Positions 7,427-12,963 of a stretch of 12,963 bases of DNA are shown in pieces. The notes beneath the pieces are model-generated. The model searched no databases. It saw only the letters and a program-made list of their open reading frames with translations, and was not told the origin of the DNA. The DNA comes from an uncultured Chitinophagales bacterium (GTDB taxonomy: Bacteria; Bacteroidota; Bacteroidia; Chitinophagales; Chitinophagaceae). Every line of letters starts with the position of its first letter. Position 1 is the first letter of the stretch. The DNA is taken from the NCBI GenBank assembly GCA_946886475.1, contig CAMPIQ010000107.1:1-12963 (forward strand), in the 5' to 3' direction. Made by a program: the position numbers and the translations under genes.

Positions 7427-9718
7427 GTGAGATACTGGCTTATATTTTTAATTTTTTCGTGCCTGAGAACCAGCGGCCAAACCAACTTTCCTCCGATAGG
7501 GGAATGGAGAGAACACCTGCCCTACCAGGGCACAATTGATGTTACAGCATCAGATAATAAAGTATATGCTGCCACACCTTATAGTCTTTTCAGCATTGAA
7601 CTTTCAACAAAAGAAATTAACCGGATCAGCAAGGTGGCAGGCCTGAGTGAAACCGGGATCAGTGCCATTAAGTTTGATCCGGTTTCAAAAAAACTTTTCA
7701 TTGCTTATACCAACAGTAATATAGACGTGCTTGATGAAAAAGGAATTCATAATATTCCAGAACTGGAAAGAGAGAACATCAGCGGCGATAAAAATATCTA
7801 CCATATTTATACGGACAACCAACTTTGTTATTTATCAACCGGACTTGGTGTAATTGTGCTGGATAGTAAAAAATGGGAGATCAGGGATTCCTGGTTTATT
7901 GGCCAAAACGGTAGTTATGTAAAAACCAATGGCTTTGCTAAAAGCAATGATTTTTTTTATGCTGCTACAGATGAAGGATTAAAAAAGATAGCGGTCAGTA
8001 ATAATAATCCTGCTGATTTCAACAACTGGCAAACCATTTCAGGCACCAGTGGTTTACCTGCCGGCCCTGCAAGGTCTGTTGTGCATTTCAATGGCAAAAC
8101 CCTGATGTTGCATGCTGAAACAGTATATGAGGAAAGCGGAAATGGCTGGAATGTTTTTTTCAATAACGGCTGGCCGGTAGTTTCTATCAATGTTTCTGAA
8201 AACAAATTACTGATCTGCCAGCGGCAACCATCCGGCCAGAGCCAGGTTATTGTGATCCATACAAACGGATCTGTTCAAAACATCCAGCAACCGGAAGTGA
8301 TCTCATTTCCGATGAAGGCCATCAGTGTCAATAATGAAATTTGGGTTGCAGATCAATTCGGAGGACTATCGCACTGGCAGAACAACAATTACGAAGTATA
8401 TAAACTCAATTCACCTTTTGATATATCAACAGGGGGCATTTCAATCTTCAACAATACGGTATATGCCACTGCAGGTTCTGTAAATGAAGCCTGGAATTAC
8501 CAGTACAACCGGAGTGGCATCTTCAAACTTTCCAATGGAACCTGGACAAATTATAATCAGTATAATTATCCCGTGCTGGATACGCTGATGGATTTTCTTA
8601 CTGTTGCTGTTGATCCAAGGGATGAATCTTTATGGGCCGGTTCATTTGGCGGCGGGCTGTTGCATCTTACAAAGGATGGAAGCATTGAGATCTACAAACA
8701 AAATTCGCCCATTGGCGCCACTATTGGGGATCCTTCAAGTTACAGGGTTTCAGGACTTGCATTTGACAGGGATAATAATTTATGGATATCAAATTTTGGT
8801 TCTGCCCGGCCATTGCATGTACTCAAAAATGATGGAAGCTGGATGTCGTTTACCATACCATTCACTTTGAATATAAATGCAACTGCACAAATTCTGATTG
8901 ATGATGCCAATCAGAAATGGATCGTTTCACCGCTGGGAAATGGACTGATCGTTTTTGACCATAACCAAACCATTGACGATCCCAATGATGATAAATGGAG
9001 AATGTACCGCCAGGGCGCAGGTGCCGGCAACCTGCCATCCAATGAAGTGCATTCCATTGCCACAGATAAATCTGGTTTTATCTGGATCGGCACCGGCGAT
9101 GGTATTGCAGTAGTGCAATGTCCGCAGGATGCATTTATTTCAGGTTGCGAAGCTGTGTGGCCAGTGATAAAGGAAGGTGCTTTCGCCAATTATCTTTTTA
9201 AGGGACAGGAGGTAAGGAGCATTGCTGTTGATGGTGCAGACCGCAAATGGGTTGCCACATCAAGCGGAGCCTGGCTTATTGCGCCTGATGGAGATAAAGT
9301 GCTTGCTCATTTTACTGAAAATAATAGTCCCCTGCTGAGCAATGATGTAAAATCTATTGCTATCAATGGCAGCAGCGGCGAAGTTTTTTTTGTAACTGCA
9401 AAAGGCATTGTTTCATTCAGGGGAAGTGCCACAGAATCCTCAGAAACAAAAAATAATGTATTAGTTTTCCCGAATCCGGTGCCTCCTGACTATGCCGGCA
9501 CTATCGGAATAAAAGGACTGCCGGAAAACAGCACGGTAAAGATCACTGAAACAAATGGCAGGCTTGTATATCAAACAAGATCTCTTGGCGGGCAGGCCAT
9601 ATGGAATGGCAGGACCTACAATGGATCAAAACCCTCAACGGGTGTTTATCTGGTAATTGCAGTTGATGATTCAAAAACGGAAAAAGTGGTAGCCAAAATT
9701 GTATTTGTATCGAGGTAA
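7427..9718 (+). CDS. porZ: PorZ-like type IX secretion system beta-propeller protein
   Basis: Probable PorZ, an outer-surface component of the type IX secretion system that, in Porphyromonas gingivalis, helps attach A-LPS to secreted cargo. 763 aa, close to the P. gingivalis length. It starts at a GTG directly preceded in frame by TGA, so no longer version exists. Parts: a short signal peptide (MRYWLIFLIFSCLRTSGQ, cut near residue 17); a PorZ-type N-terminal propeller opening with GEWREHLPYQGTIDVTASDN; a second propeller with regulator-propeller blades such as LAFDRDNNLWIS, IATDKSGFIWIGTGDGI and IAVDGADRKWVATSSGAW; and a C-terminal sorting domain (about 677-763: VLVFPNPVPP, GLPENSTVKI, GRLVYQ, STGVYLV, ending KIVFVSR). 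It lacks membrane helices and histidine-kinase domains, so it is not a hybrid two-component sensor despite its propeller repeats. recO follows after 17 nt. An ordinary T9SS-exported propeller protein is the main alternative. Confidence 0.82.
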   Translation: MRYWLIFLIFSCLRTSGQTNFPPIGEWREHLPYQGTIDVTASDNKVYAATPYSLFSIELSTKEINRISKVAGLSETGISAIKFDPVSKKLFIAYTNSNIDVLDEKGIHNIPELERENISGDKNIYHIYTDNQLCYLSTGLGVIVLDSKKWEIRDSWFIGQNGSYVKTNGFAKSNDFFYAATDEGLKKIAVSNNNPADFNNWQTISGTSGLPAGPARSVVHFNGKTLMLHAETVYEESGNGWNVFFNNGWPVVSINVSENKLLICQRQPSGQSQVIVIHTNGSVQNIQQPEVISFPMKAISVNNEIWVADQFGGLSHWQNNNYEVYKLNSPFDISTGGISIFNNTVYATAGSVNEAWNYQYNRSGIFKLSNGTWTNYNQYNYPVLDTLMDFLTVAVDPRDESLWAGSFGGGLLHLTKDGSIEIYKQNSPIGATIGDPSSYRVSGLAFDRDNNLWISNFGSARPLHVLKNDGSWMSFTIPFTLNINATAQILIDDANQKWIVSPLGNGLIVFDHNQTIDDPNDDKWRMYRQGAGAGNLPSNEVHSIATDKSGFIWIGTGDGIAVVQCPQDAFISGCEAVWPVIKEGAFANYLFKGQEVRSIAVDGADRKWVATSSGAWLIAPDGDKVLAHFTENNSPLLSNDVKSIAINGSSGEVFFVTAKGIVSFRGSATESSETKNNVLVFPNPVPPDYAGTIGIKGLPENSTVKITETNGRLVYQTRSLGGQAIWNGRTYNGSKPSTGVYLVIAVDDSKTEKVVAKIVFVSR

Positions 9719-9735
9719 TGGTTGAAATGCATTAA

Positions 9736-10473
9736 ATGATTCATAAAACAAAAGGCATCATCCTGCGTTCGGTAAAATATGGAGAAACCAGTTTGGTGAT
9801 CTCCATATTCACTGAATTAATGGGATTGCAGTCTTACCTGGTAAACGGTGTAAGATCCACATCATCAAAAGGTGCATCCAAAGCAGTTTTTTTTCAACCA
9901 TCAGCCATACTTGACCTGGTAGCCTATCATAATGAATTTAAAAACCTGCAAAGACTTAAAGAATATAAATGGGCATATATATACCAGCACGTTCTCTCTG
10001 ATGTAAAAAAAAATGCGGTTGCTTTATTCATGATCGAATTATTGACCAGGTGCCTGAAACAACCCGAACCCAACCCGGATCTTTTTTATTTTACTGAAGA
10101 TGCGCTGCACCATCTTGACCGGGCAAATGATACCGTTACTGCTAATTTTCCTATGTTCTTTGCCCTGCAGCTTGCCGTTTTTTTTGGTTTCCGCATCAGT
10201 GATGAATTTTCTGAAACACACCCGTTCCTTGACCTGGCTGAAGGAAGCTTTGTGGATCAACAACCAAAGCATCCTCATTTCCTGCAGGACAGGGAAGCAG
10301 CAGCTGTATCGCATATTCTTAAAGTAATGAACCCGGAAGATCTTGCTGAGGTAATTTTGAACAGGGAAACAAGAAGAAAGATCATCCATGCGCTGGAAAC
10401 CTATTATTCCCTGCAGATCCAGGATTTTGGCAATTTGAAAACATTGCCGGTGTTAAAAGAAATTTTAAACTGA
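9736..10473 (+). CDS. recO: DNA repair protein RecO
   Basis: Recombination mediator that helps load RecA on SSB-coated single strands with RecR (RecFOR pathway), in the cytoplasm. 245 aa, usual for the family. The N-terminal OB fold (about 1-78) opens with the typical TKGIILRSVKYGETSLVISIFTE and continues GLQSYLVNGVRS; the remainder is the helical RecO C-terminal domain (LFMIELLTRCL, then FFALQLAVFFGF). Only one Cys is present (C106), so the four-Cys zinc site seen in some RecO proteins is absent. The ATG lies 17 nt after the porZ stop, which suggests co-transcription. Three mononucleotide runs lie in the gene: T8 at 9887-9894, A9 at 10005-10013 and T8 at 10178-10185. The frame is nevertheless intact. 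The stop codon overlaps the 3' end of the convergent amidohydrolase gene. Confidence 0.93.
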   Translation: MIHKTKGIILRSVKYGETSLVISIFTELMGLQSYLVNGVRSTSSKGASKAVFFQPSAILDLVAYHNEFKNLQRLKEYKWAYIYQHVLSDVKKNAVALFMIELLTRCLKQPEPNPDLFYFTEDALHHLDRANDTVTANFPMFFALQLAVFFGFRISDEFSETHPFLDLAEGSFVDQQPKHPHFLQDREAAAVSHILKVMNPEDLAEVILNRETRRKIIHALETYYSLQIQDFGNLKTLPVLKEILN

Positions 10474-11643
10474 AAGCATCCTTTGTGCAGTTAAATTTTC
10501 TTCATCGATCAGAACAACTCCCGGCCTTTTGCCTTTTTCAAAACTACCAAGCACCCGATCCATTTTTAAAGCGTTCGCTCCATTCCACGTGGCCCATTTC
10601 AACATTTCTTCCAATGGTACTGATTCAAAATTCTTTTTGATGGTTCTGATCTCACTCATAATATCCAATGAATGATTACTTGCAAGGCTGTCGGTTCCCA
10701 ATACAATTTCACATTTGTTTTCCCGGAACAGATCTACAGGAGGAAGGGTTTTTTCAATGTACAGGTTGGCATTGGGACATAGACAAAAAAATGTTTGTGC
10801 CTTCACCAATTTCTTTGCACTGACCGACCTTACCAATTCAATATCGGCCTGGTTTGTAAAACAATTGTGAACCAGAATGATATTGGAAGCTTCATTCAGT
10901 CTTTCATAATAATTTTCAAGGCTTGACCTGTAGCCGGACCGGTGATGGCTGATTTCCAAATTCAGTAACCGGTACATGCGCGTAAGATCTCCGGTGGCAT
11001 TTATAAAGAAATCATTTTCGCAGAAAGCCTCCTGGTTATGGATGGTTACAGTATTGGATTTAAAAAATGGCTGGAGTTGTTGCCACAGGTTATCTGAAAC
11101 GGAATAAGGCGCATGAGGAACCACAGAAAGCAACGGGCCGCTGTCATTAAGCTCGCGTTTGAAGATACCACTGAGCTCTTTGGCTATTTGGATCCGCTTA
11201 GCCGCAACCGAAGGCAACCATCCACTCACTTCAATAAAATTGTAATAGTGGATCCTGTTCTTTTTTTTCTGAGCAATGGTATTTGTGTTATTACATATAT
11301 CTCCAACGGCAACTATTCCATTTAAAAGCATTTCATCTTCTGCAAGGGAAATGGCGTTCAAAATCTCCTCTGCGGGGGCATTCCTGCCTTCCATGATCCG
11401 GAAAACAAAATCTACCAGGCCTGTTCCTTCCCCTATCTTTCCCTTCATATGACTTAGTTCCAGGTGGCAATGGCAGTTAACCAGTCCGGGAGCCAGGATA
11501 CCATTGTAAGATTCCACATCACCCGCATCTTCAAAAGGAATGAGGTCTTCAATTATACCATTATCGTTTATTACCAGCACATGCCCGGGTAAATACCGCT
11601 GTCCATCAAAAATTTTCCCTGCCTTGATCTTTCTAAATCCCAT
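10465..11643 (-). CDS. Amidohydrolase, aminofutalosine/SAH deaminase-like
   Basis: Metal-dependent deaminase of the amidohydrolase superfamily, cytoplasmic, 392 aa. The small N-terminal beta-sandwich (about 1-50) leads into the TIM barrel at GILAPGLVNCHCHLELSH. Likely metal ligands are H58, H60, H202 and D317 (LGTDSLASN). E205 (IHNQE) and H259 (ILVHNC) sit at the catalytic positions known from related deaminases, and H177 (VPHAPYSVS) at a substrate-contact position. All are present, so the enzyme should be active. The HCHLELSH form resembles 6-amino-6-deoxyfutalosine deaminase (MqnF) of the futalosine menaquinone route; adenosine, S-adenosylhomocysteine or another aminopurine substrate remains possible. 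No other mqn gene lies nearby to decide. The ATG at 11643 fits the usual family N-terminus. The 3' end overlaps recO by 9 bp in convergent orientation, and the gene is divergent from prfA. Confidence 0.85.
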   Translation of the reverse strand: MGFRKIKAGKIFDGQRYLPGHVLVINDNGIIEDLIPFEDAGDVESYNGILAPGLVNCHCHLELSHMKGKIGEGTGLVDFVFRIMEGRNAPAEEILNAISLAEDEMLLNGIVAVGDICNNTNTIAQKKKNRIHYYNFIEVSGWLPSVAAKRIQIAKELSGIFKRELNDSGPLLSVVPHAPYSVSDNLWQQLQPFFKSNTVTIHNQEAFCENDFFINATGDLTRMYRLLNLEISHHRSGYRSSLENYYERLNEASNIILVHNCFTNQADIELVRSVSAKKLVKAQTFFCLCPNANLYIEKTLPPVDLFRENKCEIVLGTDSLASNHSLDIMSEIRTIKKNFESVPLEEMLKWATWNGANALKMDRVLGSFEKGKRPGVVLIDEENLTAQRMLSV

Positions 11644-11682
11644 ACGCTTCTAAAATACACCGTTCTTAACGTTTGTATTGTG

Positions 11683-11690
11683 TAATTTTG
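11683..11690 (+). promoter_or_regulatory. Candidate -7 box of prfA
   Basis: TAATTTTG is an exact match to TAnnTTTG, 16 nt before the prfA ATG. RNA would begin near 11696, leaving a leader of only about 10 nt (CAATTTTTACC before ATG) with no Shine-Dalgarno sequence. The -33 region (around 11660-11666, CCGTTCT) is a poor match. For the divergent amidohydrolase gene, only TATTTTAG on the minus strand (11657-11650), one base off, was found. Confidence 0.4.
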
Positions 11691-11706
11691 CCAGCCAATT
11701 TTTACC

Positions 11707-12771
11707 ATGCTTGATAAACTGGAAGCCATAAAAGCAAGATTTGATGACCTGGGTGTTTCTCTCACCAATCCCGCAATCATTGGTGACAATAGAAAATTCG
11801 GACAACTCTCCAAAGAATACAGGAGTCTTGAAAAGATCGTAAATGCCTATGCGGAGTATAAAAAATTATTAGACGACCTTGATTTCTTTAAAGAAGCGCT
11901 CCATGGTTCAGATGAAGAAATGCGCGACCTGGCCAAGGTAGAATTACCGGAAACAGAAGAAAAAAAAACCAGGCTTGAAAGCAGTATCCGGCAGATGCTG
12001 ATACCTAAGGATCCGCAGGATGAAAAAAATGCGATTCTTGAAATACGTGCAGGCACGGGTGGTGATGAGGCCAGCCTGTTTGCAGGCGACCTGGTGCGGA
12101 TGTATATGCGGTATTGTGAAAGAAGAGGCTGGAAAACAGCCCTGCTTAGTGAAAATGAAGGAACTGTTGGTGGTTACAAAGAAGTACAGATTGAAGTGAT
12201 AGGAGACGATGTTTACGGCACTTTGAAATTTGAAAGCGGTGTACACCGGGTACAAAGGGTTCCGGACACCGAAGCAAGCGGAAGAGTACATACCAGCGCA
12301 GCAACTGTTGCAGTGATGCCTGAAGCGGAGGAGGTTGATTTTGAATTAAAGGAAAGCGATGTAAAAATGGAAACGGCAAGAAGTGGAGGTGCAGGCGGAC
12401 AAAATGTAAATAAGGTAGAAACGAAAGTGCTGCTCACACATATTCCTACAGGTACCGTTGTTATTTGCCAGACAGAAAGAACCCAGCTGGCCAACAGGGA
12501 AAAGGCCATGCAAATGATGAGGACAAAACTTTACGAGGAACAGGTACGCAAGCAGGAGGAAGAAATTTCCAGACACAGGAAAAGCCTGGTAAGTACAGGC
12601 GACCGGAGCGCAAAGATCAGAACCTATAATTTTCCGCAGGGAAGGGTAACCGATCACAGGATAGGACTTACACTTTATAATTTACAACAAGTGCTCGATG
12701 GAGGAATTGAGGAACTTATTGATGCACTGCAGTTTGCAGAAAATGCAGAGAAGATGGCAAGACAGAATTAA
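11707..12771 (+). CDS. prfA: Peptide chain release factor 1 (RF1)
   Basis: Cytoplasmic class I release factor that recognises UAA and UAG on the ribosome and triggers hydrolysis of peptidyl-tRNA. 354 aa, standard length. After the N-terminal helical domain comes the PCRF region with [18 protein letters not shown] (about 112-129). The stop-codon reading tripeptide is PDT (186-188, within [20 protein letters not shown]), i.e. the PxT form of RF1 and not the SPF of RF2. The catalytic GGQ is at 230-232 ([16 protein letters not shown]), and the C-terminus ends [12 protein letters not shown]. There is no in-frame stop or programmed frameshift of the RF2 type. An A9 run lies at 11960-11968 without breaking the frame. 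No prmC (the GGQ methyltransferase, often next to prfA in other bacteria) is seen within the window. Confidence 0.97.
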   Translation: MLDKLEAIKARFDDLGVSLTNPAIIGDNRKFGQLSKEYRSLEKIVNAYAEYKKLLDDLDFFKEALHGSDEEMRDLAKVELPETEEKKTRLESSIRQMLIPKDPQDEKNAILEIRAGTGGDEASLFAGDLVRMYMRYCERRGWKTALLSENEGTVGGYKEVQIEVIGDDVYGTLKFESGVHRVQRVPDTEASGRVHTSAATVAVMPEAEEVDFELKESDVKMETARSGGAGGQNVNKVETKVLLTHIPTGTVVICQTERTQLANREKAMQMMRTKLYEEQVRKQEEEISRHRKSLVSTGDRSAKIRTYNFPQGRVTDHRIGLTLYNLQQVLDGGIEELIDALQFAENAEKMARQN

Positions 12772-12963
12772 TTGTAGAATCTGAGGATTATTTTTCCCGG
12801 TACATCAACACTAACAGCCTACTGTAAACGAAACAAAATTTTACACAATCAAACAGCATAGCAGGCATGCAGAAAAATGCCCCACAGCATCTCTCTGGCA
12901 TCATTTTTATTATTATTTATATAGCAGTTTGATAAAGTTATTTGTTTAGAAACCCTTATCAAA
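12772..12963. other. AT-rich non-coding tail with weak inverted repeats
   Basis: No coding frame is evident after prfA. Just past its stop, AATC-TGAG-GATT then ATTTTT (12778-12794) could be a very weak terminator. A pair ATGCC/GGCAT (about 12887-12902) stands before a T-rich stretch. TTTGATAA (12928-12935) is mirrored by TTATCAAA (12956-12963) at the window edge. None of these is strong enough to name a function. Confidence 0.35.

Noticed and set aside
7427..7465. porZ product as a lipoprotein (Cys at residue 12, LIFSC)
   Set aside because: Phe at the -2 position is a poor lipobox and the n-region is very short; an ordinary signal peptide cut near residue 17 fits better.
7427..9718. Hybrid two-component sensor, suggested by the regulator-propeller repeats
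   Set aside because: There is no membrane helix after the propellers and no kinase, receiver or DNA-binding domain; the protein ends in a type IX sorting domain.
11847..12657. Minus-strand frames opposite prfA, some Cys- and Ser-rich
   Set aside because: Composition is what the complement of the prfA frame gives, several frames overlap each other, and none has a domain.

Overview
The window looks like chromosomal DNA from a member of the Bacteroidota. The evidence is a paired SusC/SusD outer-membrane uptake locus, a PorZ-like type IX secretion protein ending in a C-terminal sorting domain, TAnnTTTG-type promoter boxes, and the general lack of Shine-Dalgarno sequences. The style of the SusC and SusD proteins suggests Chitinophagaceae or a close relative; that is an inference from family resemblance, not a measured placement. 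I see no tRNA, rRNA, CRISPR array, transposase, phage gene or attachment site.

Left part (about 1-4930), read leftward: a SusC-type TonB-dependent transporter and, 19 nt after it, a SusD-type surface lipoprotein. The operon ends in a clean intrinsic terminator (8-bp GC-rich stem plus U-tract). A candidate promoter lies about 130 nt before susC. No glycoside hydrolase, peptidase, sigma/anti-sigma pair or two-component sensor accompanies the pair here, so its substrate cannot be deduced.

Middle part (about 4981-10473): a leftward RND/MMPL-type exporter and, divergently, a rightward pair of a PorZ-like double beta-propeller protein and RecO, 17 nt apart. The spacer between the divergent genes carries a 9-bp direct repeat, the second copy of which forms a -7 box placed almost on the GTG start of porZ.

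Right part (10465-12963): an amidohydrolase of the aminofutalosine/SAH-deaminase type, convergent with recO (the two coding ends overlap by 9 bp) and divergent from prfA (release factor RF1) across a 63-bp spacer. The last 192 bp are AT-rich, non-coding, and hold only weak inverted repeats.

Overall this is a mostly ordinary stretch: housekeeping genes (recO, prfA), a conserved secretion component, a membrane exporter and a nutrient-uptake pair. I found no convincing undescribed system. The points most worth a second look are the porZ start and promoter geometry, the asymmetric proton-relay motifs in the MMPL protein, and the lone SusCD pair.
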